Source: Bradyrhizobium diazoefficiens
GTDB taxonomy: Bacteria; Pseudomonadota; Alphaproteobacteria; Rhizobiales; Xanthobacteraceae
Length of the DNA: 64,000 bases
NCBI RefSeq assembly: GCF_018129965.1
Contig: NZ_JAFCKW010000018.1
Location: 1 to 64,000 of the forward strand
Reading direction: 5' to 3'
In this document: positions 35,602-44,140 of the stretch, one piece after another
Layout of the letters: every line of letters starts with the position of its first letter
Position numbering within the stretch: the first letter of the stretch is position 1
Position numbers and translations under genes: made by a program
Notes under the pieces: generated by a model
Told to the model about the DNA's origin: nothing
Seen by the model: only the letters and a program-made list of their open reading frames with translations
The model's database searches: none

Positions 35602-35970
35602 ATGAGTCTGTCGGAGGATGCCGATCCGAGCGAGCAGCGCGCGGCGTCGCGCCCCGCTGCCGCGGCGACGCAGCCGAACCGGGTGACGTTCAACCGGCTC
35701 GAGCTGAACCGTATTCTCAATCTCTACGGCCGCATGGTCGCCGACGGTGAATGGCGCGACTATGCCATCGACTTCCTGAAGGACCGCGCCGTGTTCTCGG
35801 TCTATCGCCGCGCCTCGGAGGTGCCGATCTATCGGATCGAGAAGGACCCGCGGCTCGCGCGCAAGCAGGGCATGTACAGCGTGATCGCGGCGACCGGCCT
35901 GATCCTGCGCCGCGGCCACGAGCTCGAGCGCGTGCTGCTGGTGATCGATCGGAAGCTGGCGGTGGTGTAG
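35602..35970 (+). CDS. DUF2794 family protein
   Basis: A 122-residue protein with an excellent AGGAGG ribosome-binding site. The N-terminal 35 residues are polar and disordered; the conserved core is VTFNRLELNRILNLYGRMVA, WRDYAIDFLKDRAVFSVYRR and the IYRIEKDPRLARKQGMYSVI stretch typical of DUF2794, an alphaproteobacterial family of unknown function. Confidence 0.88.
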   Translation: MSLSEDADPSEQRAASRPAAAATQPNRVTFNRLELNRILNLYGRMVADGEWRDYAIDFLKDRAVFSVYRRASEVPIYRIEKDPRLARKQGMYSVIAATGLILRRGHELERVLLVIDRKLAVV

Positions 35971-35977
35971 CCCTGCC

Positions 35978-36012
35978 GTAGCCCGGATAGAGCGGAGCGC
36001 AATCCGGGCTAC
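35978..36012. repeat. short palindromic repeat, family D
   Basis: GTAGCCCGGATAGAGCGGAG followed by CGCAATCCGGGCTAC: a 35-base hairpin with arms GTAGCCCGGAT / ATCCGGGCTAC-type. It lies between the convergent DUF2794 and GNAT genes. A longer relative is at 55332-55401. Confidence 0.8.
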
Positions 36013-36019
36013 GAAGTCC

Positions 36020-36550
36020 CTACTGCCCCGGCACCGTCTTGGCGCCCTCACCAAGATCCCGCTGCATCATCACCGTGTCGAGCCAGCGGCCGAATTTCAG
36101 CCCGACATTGGGATGCGTGCCGATCATCTTGAAGCCGCCTTTGGTGTGGACGCCGATCGAGCCGGCATTGGCGGAATCGCCGATCACCGCGATCATCTGG
36201 CGGAAGCCGCGCGCCTCGCATTCGGTGATCAGCCGCTCCAGCAGCAGCCCCCCGATGCCGCGGCGGTGGAAGCCGGGGTCGAGATAGATCGAGTTCTCGA
36301 CCGTGAAGCGATAGGCCGGCCGCGGCCGGTAGGCCCCCGCATAGGCGTAACCGGCAATCCGGCCGTCGAGCACGGCGACGAGATAAGGATAGCCGCCGTC
36401 GATCAGCGCGCGATAGCGCCGCGTCATTTCGGCGAGATCAGGCGGCTCCAGCTCGAACGTCGCGGTGCCCTCAAGCACGGCCTGCCGATAGATGGCGGTA
36501 ATGGCGGGAAGGTCGGCCTCCCGCGTGGGCCTGATGTCGGGTGTGGTCAT
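36020..36550 (-). CDS. GNAT N-acetyltransferase, phosphinothricin-acetyltransferase-like
   Basis: A 176-residue acetyltransferase. The acetyl-CoA loop is LDPGFHRRGIGGLLLERL; the flanking TPDIRPTREADLPAITAIYR start and the FRQMIAVIGDSANAGSIGVH segment match the Pat/Bar/YncA subgroup. Members acetylate amino-acid analogues such as phosphinothricin or methionine sulfone; the natural substrate here is unknown. Monocistronic. Confidence 0.9.
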   Translation of the reverse strand: MTTPDIRPTREADLPAITAIYRQAVLEGTATFELEPPDLAEMTRRYRALIDGGYPYLVAVLDGRIAGYAYAGAYRPRPAYRFTVENSIYLDPGFHRRGIGGLLLERLITECEARGFRQMIAVIGDSANAGSIGVHTKGGFKMIGTHPNVGLKFGRWLDTVMMQRDLGEGAKTVPGQ

Positions 36551-36600
36551 GAGGGAAGATTAGCAAAGGCGCCGCCACGAGCAACGCGGTTTCCGCATAC

Positions 36601-36689
36601 GTCATGGCCGGGCTTGTCCCGGCCATCCACGTTCTTTCGTGATTGCGGTTGCCAAGTTCGTGGACGCCCGGGCCAAGCCCGGGCATGAC
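36601..36689. repeat. palindromic intergenic repeat, family B
   Basis: GTCATGGCCGGGCTTGTCCC with GGCCATCCACG on the left, and CGTGGACGCCCGGGCC with AAGCCCGGGCATGAC on the right. It lies between the GNAT gene and the terminator of the Bax-inhibitor-1 gene. Confidence 0.85.
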
Positions 36690-36708
36690 GGTGTAGCCCC
36701 AAACAAAA

Positions 36709-36730
36709 ACCCCGGCCTTTCGGCCGGGGT
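36709..36730 (-). terminator. Bax-inhibitor-1 gene terminator
   Basis: ACCCCGGCC-TTTC-GGCCGGGGT stem, followed on the minus strand by a short T-rich tract (TTTTTGTTT). It lies 27 bases beyond the stop at 36757. Confidence 0.85.
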
Positions 36731-36756
36731 CCGTGTCCGTTCTCTCAGGCTGGCGC

Positions 36757-37548
36757 TTAATCGCGCTGGCCGAGCAGCTGCAGCAGCAGCGTGAACAGGT
36801 TGATGAAGTTCAGGTACAGCGACAGGGCGCCGGTGATGGCCGCGCGCTCTGCGACGTCACCGCCGGCCGACGCGTAGCCGTAGATGTAGTCGTTCTTCAG
36901 CCGCTGGGTATCCCAGGCGGTGAGGCCCGCGAACACCAGGACGCCGACCACCGAGACGATGAACTGCAGCATCGTGCTCGCCAGGAACAAATTGACCAGG
37001 CTCGCGAGGATGATGCCGATCAGGCCCATGAACAGGAACGAGCCCATCCCGGTCAGATCACGCTTGGTGGTGTAGCCGTAGAGGCTGAGCGCGCCGAAGG
37101 TCGCCGCGGTGATGAAGAACACCCGCACGATCGAGGTGTGCGTGAACACCAGGAAGATCGACGACAGCGAGACGCCCATCAGCGCCGCGAACACCCAGAA
37201 CAGGATCTGGGCGGTCGAGGGAGCCAGACGGTTGATACCCGCCGAGATCACGAACACCATGGCGAGCGGCGCGAGCATGAACAGCCACTTCAGCGGGCTG
37301 ACAAACATCGCGTAGCCGAACGGCGTCAGGAACATCTTGCCGACGCGAACGGCATCTGCCGTCGGCGCGTCGGTCACGGCGGCCATATAGACGCCAAGCG
37401 CGGCCAGGCCGGTGATGGCCAGGCCTATGCTCATGTAATTGTAGATGCGCAGCATGTAGGCGCGCAGGCCGGCATCGACCGTCGCGGCGTCAGCACGCCC
37501 GGCGGCCCTGCCGAAAGGAGAAGCGTAGTTACGGTCTAGGTCCGACAT
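36757..37548 (-). CDS. Bax inhibitor-1 / YccA-YbhL family membrane protein
   Basis: 263 residues with seven hydrophobic helices after a soluble 25-residue N-terminus. The core VYMAAVTD, IYNYMSIGLAITGLAALGVY and the C-terminal DTQRLKNDYIYGYAS motif are typical of bacterial BI-1 proteins, with the paired Asp of the pH/Ca2+ sensor region suggested at the C-terminal end. Relatives in E. coli interact with FtsH. The upstream leader contains a hairpin resembling the ybhL RNA motif. Confidence 0.94.
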   Translation of the reverse strand: MSDLDRNYASPFGRAAGRADAATVDAGLRAYMLRIYNYMSIGLAITGLAALGVYMAAVTDAPTADAVRVGKMFLTPFGYAMFVSPLKWLFMLAPLAMVFVISAGINRLAPSTAQILFWVFAALMGVSLSSIFLVFTHTSIVRVFFITAATFGALSLYGYTTKRDLTGMGSFLFMGLIGIILASLVNLFLASTMLQFIVSVVGVLVFAGLTAWDTQRLKNDYIYGYASAGGDVAERAAITGALSLYLNFINLFTLLLQLLGQRD

Positions 37549-37570
37549 GGTCGAATTCCCATTGGTTGGT

Positions 37571-37602
37571 CCGGTCCGGCACGAGGGTCGCCATGCCGCC
37601 GG
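37571..37602 (-). ncRNA. leader hairpin resembling the ybhL cis-regulatory motif
   Basis: The minus-strand leader contains CCGG-CGGCA-TGGCGACCCTCG-TGCCG-GACCGG, a two-part stem with a 12-base loop, 23 bases before the BI-1 start codon. A small RNA motif named ybhL is known in Rhizobiales specifically upstream of this gene family; the position and single-hairpin form fit, but I cannot run the covariance model. Confidence 0.5.
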
Positions 37603-37819
37603 TTCGTCAAATTCTATCTCGGATCCCGCTGTGCGCCGACATTAAATTTGGCTCACAATCCGGGCTCCGAACCCATACGATATGTGGGAAACTAACACAT
37701 CCGCTGCAACGGTCCACGCGCGGCTGAATGTCGCCCTTTCCTGCAATCTCGACGAGCGGACGTGGTTAATCGCAGGATTCGCGCGATTTCGGCCCCGCGA
37801 GGCCAGCCGCTACCATTTG

Positions 37820-40390
37820 TCACAAATTCCGCAACACCGTGGCGGGCTTTTTGTTCAGCGCCAGCAGCGTCCCGGCCAGCCCGAGCCCGACCGTGACGAC
37901 CAGGGCCGCGGCGACCACGCCGGCCGCGCTGCCGGCCTGCCAGACGAATGTCAGCGTCATCAGGCGCGACACGATCATCCAGGCCGCGATGCTGCCCGCG
38001 ATCACGCCGAACACGGCGGTGGCAAGTCCGATCAGGAGGTATTCGAGCGCATAGGCGCCAAGCAGCCGCAGCCGGGTCGCGCCCAGGGTCTTGAGAATCA
38101 CCGCATCATAGACCCGGTGGCGATGGCCGGCGGCGAGGGCTCCGCCCAGCACCAGGATCGCCGAGATCAGGGTCACGGCGCTGGCGCCGCGGATGGCGAG
38201 CGCCAGATTGGTCACGACGGAACCGACCGTCTCCATCACTTCGCGCACGCGCACGCTGGTCACCATGGGGTAGGCGTCGGCGACCTGCTTGATGATCTTG
38301 CCGTCGCCCGCGGCCGTGCCGCCGGCCTCCGTCAGCGTCGCGATATGGGTGTGCGGTGCGCCCCTGAAGGCATTCGGCGAGAACACCAGGACGAAATTGA
38401 TGCCGAGGCCCTGCCAGTCGATGGTGCGCAGATTGCCGATTTTGGCGGGAATGTCGCGGCCGAGCACGTTCACCACGATTTCGTCGCCGAGCCTGAGGCC
38501 GAGCCCGTCGGCGATTTTCTTCTCCATCGAGACCAGCGGCGGGCCGGAATAGTCGGCGCCCCACCATTGGCCCTCGACCACCTTGGAGCCCTTCGGCAGT
38601 TCGCCGGTATAGGTCAGGCCGCGGTCGCTCTGCAGCACCCACTCCGAATCGGTGGTGGGCTTGAGATCCTCGGCGCGCACCCCGCGCGCGGCGACGATGC
38701 GCCCGCGCAGCATCGGCACGTCCTCGACCTTGGCGTCGGGCGCGATCCGGCGCAGATAACCATCGAAGTCGGCGGCCTGCGTGCTCGGGATGTCGATGAA
38801 GAAGAACGACGGCGCCTGATCCGGCAGGGCCGCAAGGAACTGCCGGCGCAGATTGCCGTCGATCTGGGTGATGGTGACGAGCACGGCGAGCCCGAGACCC
38901 AGCGACAGCACGACCGAGGGCGTCAATGCGCCCGGCCGGTGGATATTGGCGATCGCAAGCCGCAGCATCGGCAGCCGCGAGCGCGGGAGGCGCCGCGCGA
39001 TCGTCATCAGCAGCGCGGCGATGCCGCGGAGCAGGGCGAACACGACGACGGAGGAAGCCACGAACACCGCGGCGATGCGCTTGTCGAACGACAGGCCGAT
39101 CACGACCGCGATCAGCAGCGCGAGCACGACGGCCATGAAGACGAGATAGCTCCAGCGCGGCCGGTGCCAGTCCGCGCTGATGGTGTCGCGGAACAGCGCG
39201 GCCACCGGCACGTCATGCACGCGGCCGAGCGGCCACAGGCCGAAGGCCAGCGCGGTCAGCAGCCCATAGACGAACGACAGCGCCAGCTCGTCGAGATGCA
39301 CCGCCGCGACCACCGGCAGCGGCAACAGCTTGCCGAACAGGCCGACGATGGCGAAGGGCATGGCGGCGCCGAGCGCAAGGCCGATCACCGAGCCGATCGC
39401 GGCGAGCAGGATGACCTGAGCGAGATAGATGCCGAACACGACGCGCCCGGTAGCGCCGATGGCCTTGAACGCCGCGATCACCTCGAGCTTGCGGTCGATA
39501 TGGCTCTTCACCGCATTGGCGACGCCGACGCCGCCGACCAGCAGTGCGGCGAGGCCGACCAGGGTCAGGAACTGCGTGAAACGGCTGATGTTGCGCTCGA
39601 GCTGCGGCGAGGCATTGGAGCGGCTGCGGATCTCCCAGCCAGCCTGCGGCGCGGCGTTACGGGCGTCGGCGATGAAAGCGTCGGTGGCGCGCTCGCTGTT
39701 GGCGATGTCGGGCAATCTCACCCGGTAGACCCAGCGCACCAGGCTGCCGGGCTGGATCAGGCCGGTGGCGCGCAGGCCCGCTTCGCTGATCAGGAAGCGC
39801 GGTCCGAATCCGATGCCGCCGGCGAGCTTGTCCGGCTCGGCCTCGACCGCGCTGCGGATCTGGAAGGTCGCCGAGCCGATGGTGACGCGGTCGCCGGTCT
39901 TGAGCGAGAGACGCGCAAGGAGGGTCGGATCGGCGGCCGCACCGAACGCACCGTCGCGTTCGGCGAGGAGGTCGGACATCGGCAGCGGCGGCGCCAGCGT
40001 CAGCTGGCCGAGCATCGGATAGGTGTCGTCGACTGCCTTCATCTCGACCAGCGCGAGCTGGCCGTCGGCCGCGCGCGCCATGCCGCGCAGGGTGGCTGCG
40101 GCGGACACGGCGCCGCGCGAGCGCAGGAACGCGACTTCCTCGGGCTTGGCCTCGCGCTGGAACAGCACGAAGGAGACGTCGCCGCCGAGCAGCGTACGGC
40201 CCTCGCGGGCGAGACCGTCGCTGAGGCTCGCCGACACCGAGCCGACGCCGGCGATCGCCATCACGCCGAGCGCGATGCAGGCGATGAAAACGTAGAAGCC
40301 GCGCAGGCCTCCGCGCAATTCGCGCAGCGCGTAGCGCAGCGACAGCGCGATCCCGTTGGGCCGCGCGAACGGTTCGGCAGCAACGCTCAT
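37820..40390 (-). CDS. ABC transporter permease, FtsX/YbbP-like
   Basis: An 856-residue permease. About ten hydrophobic helices in the MacB/FtsX topology: one near the N-terminus (VFIACIALGVMAIAGVGSVS), a large periplasmic domain, a central bundle (LVGLAALLVGGVGVANAV, YLAQVILLAAIGSVIG) and a second periplasmic domain followed by a C-terminal bundle. Its start overlaps the ATPase stop by four bases. With the ATPase and divergent esterase it matches E. coli ybbP-ybbA/tesA, and a role in lipid or lipoprotein export is inferred. Confidence 0.93.
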   Translation of the reverse strand: MSVAAEPFARPNGIALSLRYALRELRGGLRGFYVFIACIALGVMAIAGVGSVSASLSDGLAREGRTLLGGDVSFVLFQREAKPEEVAFLRSRGAVSAAATLRGMARAADGQLALVEMKAVDDTYPMLGQLTLAPPLPMSDLLAERDGAFGAAADPTLLARLSLKTGDRVTIGSATFQIRSAVEAEPDKLAGGIGFGPRFLISEAGLRATGLIQPGSLVRWVYRVRLPDIANSERATDAFIADARNAAPQAGWEIRSRSNASPQLERNISRFTQFLTLVGLAALLVGGVGVANAVKSHIDRKLEVIAAFKAIGATGRVVFGIYLAQVILLAAIGSVIGLALGAAMPFAIVGLFGKLLPLPVVAAVHLDELALSFVYGLLTALAFGLWPLGRVHDVPVAALFRDTISADWHRPRWSYLVFMAVVLALLIAVVIGLSFDKRIAAVFVASSVVVFALLRGIAALLMTIARRLPRSRLPMLRLAIANIHRPGALTPSVVLSLGLGLAVLVTITQIDGNLRRQFLAALPDQAPSFFFIDIPSTQAADFDGYLRRIAPDAKVEDVPMLRGRIVAARGVRAEDLKPTTDSEWVLQSDRGLTYTGELPKGSKVVEGQWWGADYSGPPLVSMEKKIADGLGLRLGDEIVVNVLGRDIPAKIGNLRTIDWQGLGINFVLVFSPNAFRGAPHTHIATLTEAGGTAAGDGKIIKQVADAYPMVTSVRVREVMETVGSVVTNLALAIRGASAVTLISAILVLGGALAAGHRHRVYDAVILKTLGATRLRLLGAYALEYLLIGLATAVFGVIAGSIAAWMIVSRLMTLTFVWQAGSAAGVVAAALVVTVGLGLAGTLLALNKKPATVLRNL

Positions 40391-41109
40391 GCCGGCGCAG
40401 ACTGGGTGTCGATGCGCCCGGAGCGCAGCCGGATCACGCGATCGCAGCGATGCGCGAGCGAGGCGTCATGCGTCACCAGCACCAGCGTCATGCCGCGCTC
40501 GGCATGCTTGCCGAACAGGAGGTCGACGATCTGTTGTCCGGTGGTCTCGTCGAGATTGCCGGTCGGCTCGTCGGCGACGAGGATGGCGGGATCGGGCGCC
40601 AGCGCGCGGGCGAGCGCGACGCGCTGCTGCTCGCCGCCGGAAAGCTGCGTCGGATAATGATGCAGGCGGTCGCCGAGCCCGACCGATTGCAGCTCCTGCG
40701 CCGCGCGCCTTGCGGCATCGGGATTGCCGGCGAGCTCGAGCGGCACGGCGACGTTCTCCAGTGCCGTCATGGTCGGGATCAGATGGAAGGACTGGAAGAC
40801 GATGCCGACCTGGCGGCCGCGAAAGCGGGCGAGCGCGTCCTCGTCGAGGGCATTGAAAGGCGTGCCATTGACCACCACCTCTCCGCTATCAGGACGCTCC
40901 AGCCCCGCCATCACCATCAGCAGCGTGGATTTGCCCGAGCCTGACGGGCCGATCAGGCCGATCGTCTCGCCCGAGCCGACCCGCAAGCTGATGTCCTTGA
41001 GGATGTGAACGCGTGCCGCCCCCGTCCCCAAGGAGAGATTGACGTTGGAGATGGCGATGGTGTCCGGCGTAGTGCCGGCGAGTGAAGAGGATTCGATGCG
41101 CGTGTCCAT
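40387..41109 (-). CDS. ABC transporter ATP-binding protein, YbbA-like
   Basis: 240 residues from the ATG at 41109 (a TTG six codons upstream is less likely). Walker A GPSGSGKST, Q-loop IVFQSFHLIPTMTALENV, signature LSGGEQQRVALARAL and Walker B ILVADEPTGNLDE place it in the LolD/MacB/YbbA group that partners FtsX-type permeases. Translationally coupled to the permease and divergent from the esterase, whose start region it touches. Confidence 0.95.
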   Translation of the reverse strand: MDTRIESSSLAGTTPDTIAISNVNLSLGTGAARVHILKDISLRVGSGETIGLIGPSGSGKSTLLMVMAGLERPDSGEVVVNGTPFNALDEDALARFRGRQVGIVFQSFHLIPTMTALENVAVPLELAGNPDAARRAAQELQSVGLGDRLHHYPTQLSGGEQQRVALARALAPDPAILVADEPTGNLDETTGQQIVDLLFGKHAERGMTLVLVTHDASLAHRCDRVIRLRSGRIDTQSAPA

Positions 41110-41809
41110 GGTCCGGTCATATGGCAACTCCGCTGGCGCGGTCGAGAGGCGTTACCGATTCTTCATGCACATAGCCGTGTTGATGCTCGCCTTGATGACA
41201 ATTGCGACACCAGCGTCGGCACAGGCACAGCCGGCCGCCAAACCGGTCAAGCTGGTCGTGCTCGGCGATTCCCTGAGCGCCGGCCTCGGCCTCCCGGCCC
41301 AGCAGGCATTCCCCGCCAAGCTTCAAAAGGCGTTACAGGCCAGAGACATAGCCGTCGACATGACCAATGCCGGGGTGTCCGGCGACACTTCCTCCGGCGG
41401 CCGCGACCGCCTCGACTGGTCGGTGCCGGATGGAACTGACGGCGTGATCGTCGAGCTTGGCGCCAACGACGCGCTGCGCGGCATCGATCCAGACCTGACG
41501 CGGGGCGCGCTGACCGACATCGTCACGCGTCTGAAGGCGCGCGGGATTGCGGTCATGCTATGCGGCATGCTGGCGCCGCCGAATTACGGCGCCGACTATG
41601 CCGCGCGCTTCAATTCGATTTATCCGGATCTGGCGAAACAATTCGAGGTGCCGCTGTATCCGTTCTTCCTCGACGGCGTCGCCGCCGACGCCAAGCTCAA
41701 TCAGGCCGACGGCATTCACCCGACCGCGGCCGGCGTCGACATCATCGTCGGCAACATCATGCCCACGGTGGAGGCATTCGTGCGCACCCTAAGCGAGCAG
41801 CGCCGCTGA
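41108..41809 (+). CDS. tesA: SGNH/GDSL arylesterase (TesA-like)
   Basis: A periplasmic multifunctional lysophospholipase/thioesterase-type enzyme. Starting at 41108 the product has 233 residues with a signal peptide (RRYRF then MHIAVLMLALMTIATPASA); ATG 41165 is an alternative that lacks the basic n-region. Block I is VLGDSLSAGLGLP (S55), with GVSGDTSSGG, VELGANDALRG (the SGNH Asn) and DGIHPTAAG (catalytic Asp/His) following. The divergent arrangement with the YbbAP-like transporter is as in E. coli. Confidence 0.93.
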   Translation: MVRSYGNSAGAVERRYRFFMHIAVLMLALMTIATPASAQAQPAAKPVKLVVLGDSLSAGLGLPAQQAFPAKLQKALQARDIAVDMTNAGVSGDTSSGGRDRLDWSVPDGTDGVIVELGANDALRGIDPDLTRGALTDIVTRLKARGIAVMLCGMLAPPNYGADYAARFNSIYPDLAKQFEVPLYPFFLDGVAADAKLNQADGIHPTAAGVDIIVGNIMPTVEAFVRTLSEQRR

Positions 41810-41993
41810 AAAGCAGGCAGCGCTAACCCTAACGCAAAGAGCAGGCGAAGGGTTATCCCGTGAGTTCACGGTCATGCTTCGCAGAGTCACACAAACGCGA
41901 TAGGAATCAAGGTACCGGTGATTCGTCGCCGGCTCTAAAATTTGGATATGATCCTTCCCAGGGATCCTGTCCAAGCATCGGGAGTGTGAAACG

Positions 41994-42530
41994 ATGCCGC
42001 GTTTGTTCACTGGTCTGGAAATTCCGGCCGAAGTCGGCCAGACGCTTTCCAATTTGCGAGGCGGCCTTCCCGGCGCCCGCTGGATCGATCCCGAAAATTA
42101 TCACGTCACCCTGCGCTTCATCGGCGATATCGACGGCATCTCCGCCAACGAGATCGCATCGATGCTGTTTCGCATCGACCGCAAGCCGTTCGAGGTGAAG
42201 GTGCAGGGCTTGCAAAGCTTCGGCGGCCGCAAGCCGCGCGCGGTGGTCGCCACCATCGCGCCGAGCAAGCCGCTGATGGACTTGCAGGCCGAACTCGAGC
42301 GCATGATGCAGCGGATCGGTCTCAATCCCGAAGGCCGCAAATTCATCCCGCATGTCACGCTGGCCCGGCTGTACGACGCCACCGACCGCGACGTCGCCGA
42401 CTATCTCTCGCTGCGCGGCTACTTCCCGAGCAAGGTGTTTATTGCTGAACGTTTCGTGCTGTTCTCGTCGCGCGCCTCCACCGGCGGCGGCCCCTATGTG
42501 GTCGAGGACGCCTACGAGCTGTGTGAGTGA
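41994..42530 (+). CDS. thpR: RNA 2',3'-cyclic phosphodiesterase
   Basis: A 178-residue 2H phosphoesterase that opens 2',3'-cyclic phosphates to 2'-phosphates (formerly LigT). Both catalytic HxTx motifs are present: HVTL at H37 and HVTL at H120, with the intervening RAVVATI strand. GTTTGTTCACTGGTCTGG encodes the typical RLFTGLEIP start. It is followed by a family C repeat. Confidence 0.95.
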   Translation: MPRLFTGLEIPAEVGQTLSNLRGGLPGARWIDPENYHVTLRFIGDIDGISANEIASMLFRIDRKPFEVKVQGLQSFGGRKPRAVVATIAPSKPLMDLQAELERMMQRIGLNPEGRKFIPHVTLARLYDATDRDVADYLSLRGYFPSKVFIAERFVLFSSRASTGGGPYVVEDAYELCE

Positions 42531-42539
42531 CTCTTTGTT

Positions 42540-42703
42540 CACCTCTCCCCGCAAGCGGGGAGAGGTCGAATTCGATCGAAGATCGAATTCGGGTGAGGGG
42601 GTACAGGTCTCTCGACCATCTCGCGTTTGGAGAGACGCCTCTCACCCCAACCCTCTGGCGCGAGCATAGCTCGTCGCGGCTCCGTCAGGACGGGGCGAGG
42701 ATA
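42540..42703. repeat. palindromic intergenic repeat, family C
   Basis: ACCTCTCCCCGCAAGCGGGG with AGAGGT opens it, and GGGTGAGGGGG, CTCTCACCCCAACCCTCTGG follow. It contains a separate perfect dyad AATTCGATC-GAA-GATCGAATT (42560-42580). It fills the gap between thpR and zapE. Confidence 0.75.
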
Positions 42704-42771
42704 AGAAAGTGCATACCCTGTCCACTAATTCACGGCTTGCAATTTCCGCCGGTCTCTGGCGGTAAAGAGCC

Positions 42772-43956
42772 ATGCTCTCCACCCCCGGTTCCACATTCCG
42801 CGAGGCTTACCAGGCCCAGATCGCCTCGGGCGCGATCGAGCCCGATGCGGCGCAGGCCGAGGTCGCCGAGGCCTATGCGGCGCTCGACCAGCGGCTCGCG
42901 AACTACAAGCCGCAGCGCAAGCAGGGCCTGTTCGCCCGCCTGTTCAGCAACGACAAGGACGAGGCCCCGCACGGGCTCTACATCCATGGCGAGGTCGGCC
43001 GCGGCAAGACCATGCTGATGGACCTGTTCTTCCAGCACTCCACCGTCGCGCACAAGCGCCGCGCGCATTTCCACGAATTCATGGCCGATGTGCACGAGCG
43101 CATCTACGACTATCGCCAGGGCATCGCGCGCGGCGAGATCCCCGACGGCGACGTCATCGCGCTGACCGCGCATGCGATCTTCGAGGAGAGCTGGCTGCTC
43201 TGCTTCGACGAATTCCACGTCACCGACATTGCCGATGCGATGATCCTGGGGCGCCTGTTCGCCAAATTGTTCGAACTCGGCACCGTCGTGGTCGCGACCT
43301 CCAACGTCGCGCCTGACGATCTCTACAAGGGCGGTCTCAACCGCTCGCTATTCCTGCCCTTCATCAAGCAGATCACCGACCATATGGACGTCGCGCGGCT
43401 CGATGCGCGCACAGATTTCCGGCTGGAGAAGCTGCAGGGCGTGCCGATGTGGCTGACGCCGGCGGACTCCGACGCGGACGCCGCGCTCGACCGCGCCTGG
43501 TCGCGGATGTCGGGCGGCGCCAGATGCAAGTCGCGCGATATTCCGATCAAGGGCCGCATCCTGCACGTGCCGTGCTCGGCCCATGGCGTCGCGCGGTTCT
43601 CGTTCGCCGATCTCTGCGAGAAGCCGCTCGGCGCATCCGATTACCTCAGGCTGGCGCACGACTACCACACCATCCTGGTCGACCATATTCCAGTGATGGA
43701 CGTCTCCCAGCGCAATTCCGCCAAGCGCTTCATCACGCTGATCGACGCGCTCTATGACAATGCCGTGAAGCTGATGGCCTCGGCAGACGCCAATCCGATC
43801 TCGCTGTATCTCGCCCACGAGGGCAACGAGGCCAACGAGTTCAAGCGCACCGCCTCGCGCCTGATCGAGATGAGCTCGGAATCCTATCTGGCGCTGGCGC
43901 ATGGCCGCAAGGATTCCACCGCGTCCGGTTCGACCAAGGGCCTGGTGGAGACTTAA
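42772..43956 (+). CDS. zapE: cell division protein ZapE (AFG1-like ATPase)
   Basis: A 394-residue AAA-type ATPase. Walker A HGEVGRGKTMLMDLF (GEVGRGKT at 73-80), Walker B LLCFDEFHVTDIADAM, sensor VVVATSNVAPDDLY and the downstream LYKGGLNRSLFLPFI segment are all diagnostic of AFG1/ZapE. In E. coli it binds the Z-ring under low oxygen; in mitochondria the homologue LACE1/AFG1 supports respiratory-complex turnover. Here it precedes mdh, as commonly in alphaproteobacteria. Confidence 0.95.
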   Translation: MLSTPGSTFREAYQAQIASGAIEPDAAQAEVAEAYAALDQRLANYKPQRKQGLFARLFSNDKDEAPHGLYIHGEVGRGKTMLMDLFFQHSTVAHKRRAHFHEFMADVHERIYDYRQGIARGEIPDGDVIALTAHAIFEESWLLCFDEFHVTDIADAMILGRLFAKLFELGTVVVATSNVAPDDLYKGGLNRSLFLPFIKQITDHMDVARLDARTDFRLEKLQGVPMWLTPADSDADAALDRAWSRMSGGARCKSRDIPIKGRILHVPCSAHGVARFSFADLCEKPLGASDYLRLAHDYHTILVDHIPVMDVSQRNSAKRFITLIDALYDNAVKLMASADANPISLYLAHEGNEANEFKRTASRLIEMSSESYLALAHGRKDSTASGSTKGLVET

Positions 43957-44140
43957 GTCCTAACCTCCCGTTAAGGCCGTCGCTCCGCGTTCGCGACTTT
44001 GGCGCACCGGGAAATGACGGGATTACGCTTGTATACGCGGCAAGCCCGACAATTGGGCATCCGGCGACTTGAACGGCGAAAGCGAAAGGGATAACCACCC
44101 ACTCAGTTTTCCCTCCTGGATGTCTAGAGGACAGGTTCAC

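Noticed and set aside
37682..40657. 991-codon plus-strand open frame opposite the FtsX-type permease
   Set aside because: Low-complexity Arg/Asp/Gln/His-rich translation that mirrors membrane-protein codons on the other strand; the permease and its coupled ATPase are convincing.
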